From: an uncultured Lachnospiraceae bacterium
GTDB taxonomy: Bacteria > Bacillota > Clostridia > Lachnospirales > Lachnospiraceae
Length of the DNA: 41,041 nt
Direction: 5' to 3'
Assembly (NCBI GenBank): GCA_947630855.1
Contig: CANRJF010000015.1
Span: forward strand, 1 to 41,041
The notes under the pieces: model-generated
The model's database searches: none
Seen by the model: the letters and a program-made list of their open reading frames with translations, nothing else
What the model was told of the DNA's origin: nothing
Program-made: the position numbers and the translations under genes
Part shown: piece after piece, positions 18,044 through 30,134 of the stretch
Layout: each line of letters begins with the position of its first letter
Numbering within the stretch: position 1 is the first letter of the stretch

Positions 18044-19333
18044 ATGCGAAAACTACTTTTATTGGCTCTGTCAGCATTTTTAAGCTTCACCCTATGCGCC
18101 TGCAGCACAAAAGACACCGCTATTCCCATGAATGTTGACGATTCCAAAAATTTATCCAAGACAGATACAGAAGAACCGAAAATATCATCCCAGGACTTAA
18201 GCTCTCAGGCAGAGACCATTAAAAATCAATATAATATCTCTATAACAGATTTATCCAGACATGAAACATATTATGACGACGAGGATAAATCCCCTGTGCT
18301 GAAAGCCGATGCCTCCTACCCCTTGATTTCTATTCCCGGCCGTGAAGAAACTTCCGATAAAATCAATACTGCCATTGAGCATGAATTAGAGACATTCTGG
18401 AATTTTGAGAAACAGAATGCCGATTATGCCAGAGAAAATTATCATGCGGCTGCCGAAGATGACGGTTATACTTTTGACCCCTATACCGCTTCTTTTTCTT
18501 ACACTGTAAAACGCTGTGATAAACAGATTATCTCCATTGTCTTTTTTCAGTATGATTACAGCGGAGGCGCCCACGGCGCCACCTGGCAGTACGGCGCCAC
18601 CTTCGATGCAGTCACGGGAAATAAATTGCAGTTGGAGGCATTAAGCAATGATTTTACTGATTTCTATAATATACTTTTAACAAATCTGGAAAATCAGGCG
18701 CAGCTTCCTGCTTATGAATACTATATTTTTGAAGATTTTGCCGCAGATATGGAAACGGATTTGCTGAAAGATTCCTCCGTATGGTATTTGGACAGCAGCG
18801 GTATTACTTTTATCAGCAACCCTTATGTGCTGGGCGCTTACTCTGCGGGAACATTTGAATTTAATATTCCATACAGGGATTTAAAAGGGTTAAAAGATTC
18901 CTACAATTACAGCGGAAGTTATGTACAGAAAATTTTTCCGGGAGTTTCCGCTTCATACGATATCAACAATGACGGCAGAGAAGAAGAAATATGTTATTCC
19001 ATTTGGGATGACGAATACAATACTGTTTTATCTTTGACGGTAAACGGTGAGGACTTTTCCGGGGAATTGGATAAACTGCATATTGTCTATCCCCACACCG
19101 GGGCATATTACCTTATTGACATTGACCCGGAAGATGATTTTATCGAAATTGCCATAACAGATGATAATTACGATGCAGGCAAGGATTTTACCCACTTTTT
19201 CCGTTATACAAGGGAAAAGGATTTAACATATCTTGGAAATATTCCGAAAATTTACCATGAAGGGGAAATTATCTGCTATAACTCCAATGGTAATCTTGTT
19301 CTGTTAAACAGTGACGGAACTTTTGCAGAATAA
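18044..19333 (+). CDS. Secreted lipoprotein with DUF4163/DUF3298-like region
   Basis: Lipoprotein of 429 residues. The signal peptide MRKLLLLALSAFLSFTLCAC ends in a lipobox with C20 as the lipidated cysteine, followed by a Ser/Thr/Asp-rich linker to about residue 65. Residues 75-290 look like the DUF4163 plus DUF3298 (RsiV-like) arrangement. The diagnostic stretch is SGGAHGATWQYGATFD followed by VTGNKLQLEAL. The last 130 residues contain a DINNDGREEE loop that resembles calcium-binding FG-GAP/VCBS loops. Anchored RsiV-like proteins can bind lysozyme, but no sigma factor gene is nearby, so that role is not claimed. I start at ATG 18044, five bases after GGAGG. It is monocistronic, between a promoter and a terminator. 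Confidence 0.85.
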   Translation: MRKLLLLALSAFLSFTLCACSTKDTAIPMNVDDSKNLSKTDTEEPKISSQDLSSQAETIKNQYNISITDLSRHETYYDDEDKSPVLKADASYPLISIPGREETSDKINTAIEHELETFWNFEKQNADYARENYHAAAEDDGYTFDPYTASFSYTVKRCDKQIISIVFFQYDYSGGAHGATWQYGATFDAVTGNKLQLEALSNDFTDFYNILLTNLENQAQLPAYEYYIFEDFAADMETDLLKDSSVWYLDSSGITFISNPYVLGAYSAGTFEFNIPYRDLKGLKDSYNYSGSYVQKIFPGVSASYDINNDGREEEICYSIWDDEYNTVLSLTVNGEDFSGELDKLHIVYPHTGAYYLIDIDPEDDFIEIAITDDNYDAGKDFTHFFRYTREKDLTYLGNIPKIYHEGEIICYNSNGNLVLLNSDGTFAE

Positions 19334-19337
19334 CCGG

Positions 19338-19377
19338 AGGAGGGCAGGTTTTAATTTAAAGTTTAACCTGCCCTCCT
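19338..19377. terminator. Bidirectional terminator between the lipoprotein gene and niaR
   Basis: A perfect 13-base-pair stem is formed by 19338-19350 (AGGAGGGCAGGTT) and 19365-19377, with a 14-base AT-rich loop. It begins five bases after the lipoprotein stop and ends five bases before the niaR stop, so it serves two convergent genes. The trailing T-run is short on both sides. Confidence 0.8.
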
Positions 19378-19382
19378 TAAGC

Positions 19383-19922
19383 CTATTTCCAGAAATCAAT
19401 GGGTTCATAATCCCTTAATTCCGCCAAAAATCCCCTCTTCTGCAGCTCTTCCTGAATCCTGTCCAATATTTCCTCCGATTCCGCCGTTACGGTATGGTAA
19501 TGGTAATTTGAGGTAACGTCTTTTAAGGACTTGGATTTGCCGCTGTTTAATTTTTTCATATATTCCTGTACTTCCAACCTGGATTTAAGCCCCATCTGGA
19601 CACGGATAACATTGTAAACTTTGTGGTAGACAAATTCATCTTCTATTTTTCCGCCGTAATCCACAATAAGATTTAATTCTTCCTCCATCTCCTGGTCGGT
19701 ATGGTGAACCTTGAATATCCTCTGGTTGGGTGAAGACTTCTTTAAAAGATAGCCTTTGCAGGTAGATATAATTTCCTGGTTCTGAGCCCGCAGCAGGGCG
19801 ATATCCTGTACCACAACCTGACGGCTGACAGCAAAATTCCTGGCAAGGGCAGTTCCCGACACCGGTTTATCTGCCTGCCTTAACACGGTAAGCATCTCTT
19901 CCCGCCGTTTTTCTCCGCTCAT
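19383..19922 (-). CDS. niaR: NAD biosynthesis transcriptional repressor NiaR (3H domain)
   Basis: Repressor of 179 residues. The N-terminal HTH_11-type winged helix (about 5-60, SGTALARNFAVSRQVVVQDI) is followed by the 3H domain (about 75-175). The conserved histidines are visible at 73/74, 100 and 141/143. In Bacillus and Clostridia this family represses NAD synthesis and niacin uptake genes in response to nicotinic acid. Here it is the last gene of nadA-nadB-nadC-niaR, 14 bases after nadC. A candidate operator lies in front of nadA, which would make the operon autoregulated. Confidence 0.93.
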   Translation of the reverse strand: MSGEKRREEMLTVLRQADKPVSGTALARNFAVSRQVVVQDIALLRAQNQEIISTCKGYLLKKSSPNQRIFKVHHTDQEMEEELNLIVDYGGKIEDEFVYHKVYNVIRVQMGLKSRLEVQEYMKKLNSGKSKSLKDVTSNYHYHTVTAESEEILDRIQEELQKRGFLAELRDYEPIDFWK

Positions 19923-19936
19923 ATTTGCCTCACTCC

Positions 19937-20791
19937 TTAAATCTGATGCAGATTTTTCAGGGAAATATCCATAATGGGTGCAGAATGGGTAAGTGCGCCG
20001 CTGGAAACATAATCAACCGAAAGCCCTGTCAATCTTGCAATATTTTCCTTTGTCACATTTCCGGAAATCTCAATTTCGGCTTTTTTATCAATAATCTCTA
20101 TTGCTTCCTTCATTTCCTCGGTGGTCATGTTGTCTAACATTATAATATCCGCCCCGGCTTCCACCGCCTCTTTTACCATAGCAAGATTTTCTACTTCTAT
20201 TTCTATTTTGCGGACAAAGGGAGCGTAATTCTTTGCCATAACAATGGCCTCTTTTACTCCGCCTGCCGCCCCGATATGATTATCCTTTAACAGTACTCCG
20301 TCCGTCAGGTTATAACGGTGGTTGTTTCCCCCTCCCACCCGGACTGCATATTTCTCAAAAATCCTGTTGTTAGGGCTGGTTTTCCTGGTATCTAACAGCT
20401 TAATGCCCGTGCCCTCCAGCATAGCTGCAATAAAATTGGTATAGGTGGCAATTCCGCTCATGCGCTGGAGATAATTTAAGGCGGTACGCTCGCCGGATAA
20501 AAGCACACGGATGTCACCCCTTACCTTACCCATTAAATCCCCTGCTTTTACCTTGTCCCCGTCTTTCACAAAAAACACGGTTTCCGTCTTATCATCCAGC
20601 AATTCAAACACCCGGGCAAAAACGAAAAGTCCGCAGATAATCCCGTCTTCCTTACAAATCAAATCCACTTCCCCGAGCTTTCCCTCCGGCATAACCGCAT
20701 TGGTACTTACATCTTCACTGGTGATATCTTCTTTTAAGGCGCTTAAAATAAATTTATCAACATTTAATTTCATGGTAACCTGGTTATACAT
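19937..20791 (-). CDS. nadC: Nicotinate-nucleotide pyrophosphorylase (carboxylating) NadC
   Basis: Quinolinate phosphoribosyltransferase, which converts quinolinate and PRPP to nicotinate mononucleotide. The 284-residue protein has the N-terminal sandwich domain and the barrel with RTALNYLQRMSGIATYT, LLDTRKTSP, RVGGGNNHRYNL and DIIMLDNMT, all typical of the active site. The ATG at 20791 overlaps the nadB stop by eight bases (translational coupling). An internal ATG at 20773 (MKLNVDKF) fits family N-termini equally well, and neither has a strong ribosome binding site, so the exact start is uncertain. Confidence 0.96.
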   Translation of the reverse strand: MYNQVTMKLNVDKFILSALKEDITSEDVSTNAVMPEGKLGEVDLICKEDGIICGLFVFARVFELLDDKTETVFFVKDGDKVKAGDLMGKVRGDIRVLLSGERTALNYLQRMSGIATYTNFIAAMLEGTGIKLLDTRKTSPNNRIFEKYAVRVGGGNNHRYNLTDGVLLKDNHIGAAGGVKEAIVMAKNYAPFVRKIEIEVENLAMVKEAVEAGADIIMLDNMTTEEMKEAIEIIDKKAEIEISGNVTKENIARLTGLSVDYVSSGALTHSAPIMDISLKNLHQI

Positions 20792-22076
20792 ATGCTTTAT
20801 TCAACCTTTCTATCTCGTTTAATACATTTTCTTTATAACGCTCTTTTAATGCCGCCTCATCCTTATATTTGTCAAAATCCACGGGAAGAAGCCCCGGAGG
20901 AATCTGGCTTTTTACGTGAGTGCTGCCAATGCGCAATGCTGCCCGCTTTGCAAATACCATGCTTTCCAACAGGGAATTGCTTGCCAGCCGGTTCCTTCCG
21001 TGTACCCCATTGCAGGCAGTTTCCCCGATAGCATAAAGATGATGCATGGAGGTATGGCTGTCCGTGTCCACTTTAATGCCCCCCATAAAATAATGCTGGG
21101 CGGGCACAACCGGAATACATTCCTTAAACACGTCATATCCCATTTTTTTGCAATGCTCTACAATATTGGGAAAATGGGACGCAATCTCTTCCTTGGGAAT
21201 ATGTTCCATGGAAAGCCATACATACGGCATATTGTCTTTTTCCATTTGTTCCCTGATTTTTTCCGTCAGCACATCCCTGGGCAAAAGTTCATTTACAAAT
21301 CGCTCCTTTTTGGCATTGTACAAAACCGCCCCTTCCCCCCGGACAGATTCGGAAATAAGAAATCTCCTCTCCTCTGCTTCATTGGAATATAGAGTGGTAG
21401 GATGAATCTGCACATAATTCACATGCTCCAATTCAATATTGTGGGCAAGCGCCACGGCAATGCCATCCCCGGTAAGCTGGCGGAAATTGGTGGAATGGCG
21501 GTACAGTCCGCCGATTCCCCCGCAGGCAAGTACCGTCTGTTCTGCGGTAATAGTGTCAAGAGTTCCCTCCTGGTTCTTCACAACGGCACCGTAACAGACA
21601 TTGTCCATACACAATAAATCCAACATGGTACAATGCTCTATAATCCTGATATTATCACGCTTTTTGACCTCATCCCACAATTTCCCCGTAATCTCTTTCC
21701 CTGTAATATCCTCGTGAAATAAAATCCGTTTATGGGAATGCCCTCCTTCTCTTGTAAAACACAAACTGCCATCCTCTTCCCGTTTAAAATCCACGCCGTA
21801 GGAAAGAAGGTCTTTTACGGTATCCTGGGAGGAACGTATCATAATCTCTACGGTTTCGGGGTTGTTCTCATAATGGCCCGCATGCATGGTATCCTCAAAA
21901 TAACTGTCATAGTCCGATTCATCTTTCAACATACACATGCCTCCCTGGGCAAGAAAGGAATCGCTGTGTTCCACAATGTCTTTTGTAATAATTAAAACCT
22001 GTTTCTCTCTGGGAAGATTTAATGCGCAATATAAACCTGCACAGCCGCTCCCCACAATTAATATATCTGTTTTCAT
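20784..22076 (-). CDS. nadB: L-aspartate oxidase NadB (short form)
   Basis: FAD enzyme that oxidises L-aspartate to iminoaspartate for NadA, probably using fumarate as acceptor in an anaerobe. The 430-residue sequence begins with the dinucleotide fold DILIVGSGCAGLYCALN. It contains SFLAQGGMC, IHPTTLYS, SVRGEGAVLYN, PRDVLTEKI and the second FAD segment GETACNGVHGRNRLASNSL. It is about 100 residues shorter than the E. coli enzyme and ends soon after the FAD domain (ERLNKAYV), lacking most of the C-terminal helical domain. This appears usual in Clostridia. The ATG has GGAGA six bases upstream. It lies between nadA and nadC. Confidence 0.95.
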   Translation of the reverse strand: MKTDILIVGSGCAGLYCALNLPREKQVLIITKDIVEHSDSFLAQGGMCMLKDESDYDSYFEDTMHAGHYENNPETVEIMIRSSQDTVKDLLSYGVDFKREEDGSLCFTREGGHSHKRILFHEDITGKEITGKLWDEVKKRDNIRIIEHCTMLDLLCMDNVCYGAVVKNQEGTLDTITAEQTVLACGGIGGLYRHSTNFRQLTGDGIAVALAHNIELEHVNYVQIHPTTLYSNEAEERRFLISESVRGEGAVLYNAKKERFVNELLPRDVLTEKIREQMEKDNMPYVWLSMEHIPKEEIASHFPNIVEHCKKMGYDVFKECIPVVPAQHYFMGGIKVDTDSHTSMHHLYAIGETACNGVHGRNRLASNSLLESMVFAKRAALRIGSTHVKSQIPPGLLPVDFDKYKDEAALKERYKENVLNEIERLNKAYV

Positions 22077-22099
22077 CTCATTCTCCGTGTCATGTCACG

Positions 22100-23011
22100 C
22101 TATTTTGCCAGAATAAGCATCTTTTCTAAGGGTTTCTTTGCTTTTTCCATCATAGCGTCTGGCAAAATCAATTCCTCTTTATTCTCTAAATTCTTTAAAA
22201 CGTCATACACTTTATCTAAGGTAACTTTTTTCATGTTCAGACAAACCTGCTCCTGTATTACCTGGTAAAAAATCTTGTCAGGATTTTTTTTCTCAAGTTC
22301 ATAGAATACGCCGGTCTCTGTGGCAATTATGTATTCTTTTTCCGCTCCTTCGGTTGCATAGCTGATAATTTCTGATGTACTGCCAATAAAATCTGATTCC
22401 TTCAAAACATCTTTTGGACATTCAGGATGAGCCAGTACTTTTGCCCCGGGGTGTTCTTTTTTGGCATTTCTTATATCTTCCCCTGTAATATTCTGATGCA
22501 CCGGGCAAAAACCGTGATGATATATAAATGTTTTTTCCGGCAGGGCATCCGCTACGAAATGTGCCAGATGGTTGTCCGGAATAAAGAAAATCTCTTTCTC
22601 TTTCATTCCTCTTACTACCCGCACTGCATTGGAGGATGTGACACACACATCTGACATGGCTTTTATCTCTGCCGTAGAATTTACATAACAGACTACCGCC
22701 GCATCAGGATGTTCTCTCTTTACTTTTTCCACCTGCCCTGGTGTTATCATGTGGGCCATAAAGCAGTCTGCATCCAAATCTGCCATATACACATGCTTGT
22801 GGGGATTTAACAGTTTTGCGCTCTCCCCCATAAATCGCACGCCGCAAAATAAAATATTCTGCTGACAGACTTCTGTGGCCTTTTTTGCCAGGGCATAGGA
22901 ATCTCCCACAAAATCCGCAATTTCCTGGACATTGCCTTCCACATAGTAATGAGCCAGAATCACTACGTCTTTCTGTTCCTTCAATGCCTTAATTTCTTCT
23001 GATTTAATCAT
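22100..23011 (-). CDS. nadA: Quinolinate synthase NadA
   Basis: 4Fe-4S enzyme that condenses iminoaspartate with dihydroxyacetone phosphate to give quinolinate. The 303-residue protein has ILAHYYV and FVGDSYALA near the N-terminus. Cysteines at 83 (DADCFMA), 198 (HPECP) and 257 (VCLNM) match the three cluster ligands. I start at ATG 23011, five bases after GGAGG. Upstream in-frame ATGs reach 23089, but they lack a site and would run into the promoter. It is the first gene of nadABC-niaR. Confidence 0.96.
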   Translation of the reverse strand: MIKSEEIKALKEQKDVVILAHYYVEGNVQEIADFVGDSYALAKKATEVCQQNILFCGVRFMGESAKLLNPHKHVYMADLDADCFMAHMITPGQVEKVKREHPDAAVVCYVNSTAEIKAMSDVCVTSSNAVRVVRGMKEKEIFFIPDNHLAHFVADALPEKTFIYHHGFCPVHQNITGEDIRNAKKEHPGAKVLAHPECPKDVLKESDFIGSTSEIISYATEGAEKEYIIATETGVFYELEKKNPDKIFYQVIQEQVCLNMKKVTLDKVYDVLKNLENKEELILPDAMMEKAKKPLEKMLILAK

Positions 23012-23087
23012 ACTTTCCTCCATGGACATGCTGAGATGTCCGGTTATTTTCAGGATTATTTTTCCTGTCCTTAAACTTATAGCAGGC

Positions 23088-23125
23088 ATTATAACATATT
23101 ATGGGTTAGCTGACAAGACAGTTGT
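23088..23125 (-). promoter_or_regulatory. nadA promoter with candidate NiaR operator
   Basis: The minus strand has -35 TTGTCA (23116-23111), a 17-base spacer, and an extended -10 TG-T-TATAAT (hexamer 23093-23088). Overlapping the -35 is ACAACTGTCTTGTCA (within 23125-23106). Its left half fits my recollection of the NiaR consensus (ACAnnTGTC-TT-GACAnnTGT) and its right half fits in part. Repression by blocking -35 recognition would be simple. The promoter is certain enough to use. The operator identity is inferred from the linked niaR gene. Confidence 0.6.
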
Positions 23126-23143
23126 AATGATTTGTGTATACTT

Positions 23144-23488
23144 TTACTTTCTTTTGTTTTTTGAGGCTTCACGCATAAAAGTTTTCCCTGTTTCGATAAA
23201 CAAAGGCTTCATTCCGTCAGGAATAGCCCGGTATATATTTACCAGGCGGCGTTCATTTGCATTGTAAGGTGTCACAATAGGCTCCCTGACAGTGGTACGC
23301 CCATAAAGATAATCTGTTGTGGTATTAAAATATGAAGCAAGCCGAACTGCCATTTTTGCATCAGGCTGTCTTCTGTTCTGAACATAGCCATTTAAGGTAG
23401 TATTGGAAATATTTAATTCCTTAGCCAATTGTTTCTGAGTGATTCCGTCCTGTTCCAGCAAATTGCGTAATTGAGTTCCAATATTCAA
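23144..23488 (-). CDS. XRE-family HTH transcriptional regulator
   Basis: Small regulator of 114 residues. An HTH_3 domain spans about residues 3-60 (LAKELNISNTTLNGYVQNRR, then DYLYGR), typical of Cro/C1-type repressors. A 50-residue C-terminal tail contains NANERRLVNIYRAIPDGMK, a phrase common in such regulators in Clostridia. I choose TTG 23488 as the start, because the GGGAGG site lies seven bases before it. The in-frame TTG at 23506 precedes that site. It stands alone between the atp terminator and the nadA promoter. Its targets are unknown. Confidence 0.85.
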   Translation of the reverse strand: MNIGTQLRNLLEQDGITQKQLAKELNISNTTLNGYVQNRRQPDAKMAVRLASYFNTTTDYLYGRTTVREPIVTPYNANERRLVNIYRAIPDGMKPLFIETGKTFMREASKNKRK

Positions 23489-23574
23489 TTTAATTCCTCC
23501 CTTCAATTTGAGAGTAATTGTAAAGGATATAAAAAGAGAAAAAACGTTAAATCTTCAAATAGCAGAAATATAAT

Positions 23575-23587
23575 ATTCATCATGAAT
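23575..23587. promoter_or_regulatory. 13-base palindrome upstream of the XRE gene
   Basis: ATTCAT-C-ATGAAT is a perfect 6-1-6 inverted repeat about 87 bases before the XRE start codon, in an AT-rich region between the atp terminator and the gene. It could be the operator of this regulator. No clear promoter hexamers flank it, so the assignment is weak. Confidence 0.25.
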
Positions 23588-23636
23588 GTTGTTTTCGCAT
23601 CGCGGATTTATGTTTACTTTCTGCCCAATTACAGAA

Positions 23637-23673
23637 AAAGACCGATACCGTTATTTTTCCGGTATCGGTCTTT
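23637..23673 (-). terminator. Rho-independent terminator of the ATP synthase operon
   Basis: A perfect 14-base-pair stem is formed by 23637-23650 and 23660-23673 (core GACCGATACCG) with a nine-base loop. On the minus strand it is followed by a T-rich run (TTTTTC). It starts 12 bases after the atpC stop and separates atp from the XRE gene. Confidence 0.92.
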
Positions 23674-23684
23674 CCATATTCATC

Positions 23685-24095
23685 TTACATTCCCTTTACG
23701 TCAATCCGCGTCAGGGCCTTGCGCAGGGCAAATTCTGCCCGGGCAATGTCAACATCTGCCGTTTTTGCCGCCAGACGATCCTCCGCACGCTTCTTTGCCT
23801 CTTCCGCACGGCTTACATCAATCTCTTCGGGCCATTCGGCAATCTCTGCCAAAAACGTAACTTTATCAGATAAAATCTCTGCAAAGCCTGCATGGACTGC
23901 CGCTACTTTCTCCCCGGATGATTCGTGGATAATCACGGCGCCAGGCGCTAATACAGTGGTTATGGGAATATGGTTCTTATACACACCAATGGCGCCGCTG
24001 GTGGTGTTAAACTCCACCATCTCCGCCTCCCCCGTATAAAAAATACGGTCCGGTGTGATAATTTTTACCTGAAACATTCTTTCATTATCTGCCAT
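23685..24095 (-). CDS. atpC: ATP synthase F1 subunit epsilon
   Basis: Epsilon subunit of 136 residues. It has an N-terminal beta sandwich (FQVKIITPDRIFYTGEAEMVEFNTTSGAIGV) and a C-terminal helical hairpin (SRAEEAKKRAEDRLAAK). It couples rotation of the central stalk and can inhibit ATP hydrolysis. The start codon follows an AAGGGGTGA site and lies 11 bases after the atpD stop. It is the last gene of the operon, followed directly by the terminator. Confidence 0.96.
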   Translation of the reverse strand: MADNERMFQVKIITPDRIFYTGEAEMVEFNTTSGAIGVYKNHIPITTVLAPGAVIIHESSGEKVAAVHAGFAEILSDKVTFLAEIAEWPEEIDVSRAEEAKKRAEDRLAAKTADVDIARAEFALRKALTRIDVKGM

Positions 24096-24106
24096 ACCAT
24101 CACCCC

Positions 24107-25504
<1,398 letters not shown>

Positions 25505-25541
25505 CTATCACTCCTTATTTTATTTTTTAAATGGGAATCCC

Positions 25542-26399
25542 TTACGATATTGCAGAAGCTCCTGCAATAATCTCCGTCAATTCCTGTGTAATAGAGCCCT
25601 GACGCGCCCTATTGTATTTCAGTGACAAATCACTTATCATATCTTCTGCATTACTGGTCGCAGAATCCATTGCCTGCATTCTGGCACCGTTTTCACTGGC
25701 AACTGCCTCTACCAGCGCGCCATAGAAAAGGCTTGTAATATACTTCGGAACAATCACGTCCAGCGCCTCTTCGTCATTTGGCTCATAAGTCATTAAAACA
25801 TTGGATTTTCCTGTCTCTTCTGACTCCTCATCAAGTTCTACCGGAAGAAGTTTCATCAGTGTGGGCACATGGCTTACCGTATTTTTAAAATGGGTATAAG
25901 CCAGGTAAATCTCACCGATTTCCCCTTCCTGGTAGGCTTTTAACACACGTCCACAAATCTCTGCCGCATCTGTGTAGGTGGGGGCCTCAATCACGTCGGA
26001 ATCATCTGATTTAATTTCATATCCGTGGCGTTCTAAGGATTCCTTTCCCTTATGCCCGATGGCATAAATCTGCACATCTTCTTTGGCAAATCCGCTTTCT
26101 GTCACCAGCTTAACAACATTAGAGTTATATCCTCCGGCTAATCCACGGTTGGATGTAATCACAACCACCGCTTTTTTCCTGGATTCATTGGCTTTCAAAT
26201 ACGGATGCATAATCGTACCGGAACGCTTTAACATAGAAGACACCGTCTGGTACATTGCGTTAAAATATGGATTTGTGGATTCTGCACGGTTCCTTGCTTT
26301 CTGCAGTTTAACGGTAGAAACCAGTTTCATGGCTTTTGTGATTTGCTGCGTACTTTGTATGCTGCCTTTTCTTCTCTTTATGTCCCTCATCGAGGCCAT
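25542..26399 (-). CDS. atpG: ATP synthase F1 subunit gamma
   Basis: Central rotor stalk subunit of 285 residues. The N-terminal helix MRDIKRRKGSIQSTQQITKAMKLVSTVKLQKA and the C-terminal helix with SLKYNRARQGSITQELTEI are family signatures. The Rossmann-like middle includes VVITSNRGLAGGYN. It lies 30 bases after atpA. Confidence 0.97.
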   Translation of the reverse strand: MASMRDIKRRKGSIQSTQQITKAMKLVSTVKLQKARNRAESTNPYFNAMYQTVSSMLKRSGTIMHPYLKANESRKKAVVVITSNRGLAGGYNSNVVKLVTESGFAKEDVQIYAIGHKGKESLERHGYEIKSDDSDVIEAPTYTDAAEICGRVLKAYQEGEIGEIYLAYTHFKNTVSHVPTLMKLLPVELDEESEETGKSNVLMTYEPNDEEALDVIVPKYITSLFYGALVEAVASENGARMQAMDSATSNAEDMISDLSLKYNRARQGSITQELTEIIAGASAIS

Positions 26400-26429
26400 A
26401 TTTTCTCACCGCCTTTTCAAATCTGATTT

Positions 26430-28485
<2,056 letters not shown>

Positions 28486-28498
<13 letters not shown>

Positions 28499-29001
28499 GT
28501 CGAATCACCCATTTCTTTTAATGTTTCTTCTACCAGCGTATCCTGAATAGTTGTATCAATAGAAGCAGAAACCACTTTGGAAGCCATCATGGACGCAACG
28601 GCAATCATTTCCTGCTTTACCTCGTCCATAGCGCGCTTCTTCTCCAACTGGGCTTCTTCCTTTGCCCTCTTAATAATCCGGGCCGCCTCTTCCTTTGCTT
28701 CGTCAATCAACCGGGCTTCGTTCTTCATCGCCTTCTGACGCGCCTCGCTTAAAATCTGCTCGGCCTCTTTATCCACGTCTTTTAATTTTCCTTCATACAG
28801 TTCTTTCAATTCTGCTGCACTTGCCTTGTCGGCTGATGCGGAATCAATATCGTTTTTAATCTTTGCCTGCCGTTCTTTAAGCATTTTCCTTACAGGATTA
28901 AATAACAGATAAGACAACAGTAAAAACAATACAAATACAGAAGCCGCCATCTGCAGAGCATCCATAATCAACTGCATATCAAGATCAAACAGTCTTGTCA
29001 T
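28486..29001 (-). CDS. atpF: ATP synthase F0 subunit b
   Basis: Peripheral stalk subunit of 171 residues. One membrane helix (about 14-34) is followed by a long charged helix rich in Ala, Glu and Lys that dimerises. The segment FNPVRKMLKERQAKI follows the membrane helix as in the family. A GGAGGGGG site is present but 13-14 bases from the ATG at 29001. A start at the later ATG (residue 9) is possible but is even further from the site. Confidence 0.95.
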
Positions 29002-29046
29002 AGCTTAGAAGTTCCCCCTCCTTTCCGTAATGAATACCTAACCATA

Positions 29047-29352
<306 letters not shown>

Positions 29353-29364
29353 TTACAGCTTACG

Positions 29365-30096
29365 TTACTCTGAACCAAGCTGCTGGTTAATGTATGTCAT
29401 TGTCAACATACAGAATACATACGTCTGAATTGCCCCTGAGAACAAATCAAAGTACACGTGGAGCACTGCCGGCCAAAATGTAGCAATCCAGCCAAGCAAT
29501 CCATAGACAAGCGCCATCATAACCGTTCCTGACAATACGTTTGCAAACAAACGCAGGGATAATGAAATCGGCACTGCAATTTCACTAATCAGGTTAATCG
29601 GAAACCAGATGGGAAGCCATGGCGGCAGCGGGGAACACATATCTGTCCAGATTGACTTTAAGCTGTTGTAACGGAACTGGTTTACATGTATCAGTCCAAA
29701 GGTAATAACTCCCAGAGCTAAAGTCACACCGTAATCGGCAGTAGGGGGCCTTAACCCAAAGATGCCGGAGATATTGCTCATTAAGATAAATATAAATATG
29801 GTACTGATATAATTGACAAACTTGTAGGAATTTTTTCCCATAACACCGCCGACGACACCGTCAAGAGATTCTACAATTAATTCCAGAACATTCTGAAAAC
29901 CATCCGGCACGTCCGTGGCTTTTTTCATCTTACGGTTGGCTATCAAAGCAAAAATAATAAGAAATCCCATAACAATCAGCACACATACGTGTGTGGTAGT
30001 AATCCAGCAGGTCTGTCCAAACACTTCATAGGAAAATAACCCATGAATCATGAAGTCAATATCCGATGCACCGGACATCAAAATTGCATTATTCAC
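29365..30096 (-). CDS. atpB: ATP synthase F0 subunit a
   Basis: Stator membrane subunit of 243 residues with about five or six hydrophobic helices. The essential arginine lies in SLRLFANVLSGT (about residue 180). The last helix contains AIQTYVFCMLTMTYI. The start is GTG 30096, seven bases after AAGGAGG. The nearby ATG is out of frame and stops at once. Together with c it forms the ion path. Confidence 0.96.
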   Translation of the reverse strand: MNNAILMSGASDIDFMIHGLFSYEVFGQTCWITTTHVCVLIVMGFLIIFALIANRKMKKATDVPDGFQNVLELIVESLDGVVGGVMGKNSYKFVNYISTIFIFILMSNISGIFGLRPPTADYGVTLALGVITFGLIHVNQFRYNSLKSIWTDMCSPLPPWLPIWFPINLISEIAVPISLSLRLFANVLSGTVMMALVYGLLGWIATFWPAVLHVYFDLFSGAIQTYVFCMLTMTYINQQLGSE

Positions 30097-30134
30097 ATTT
30101 TCACCTCCTTAAATTTCAGTATTGTTTCTTTAAC

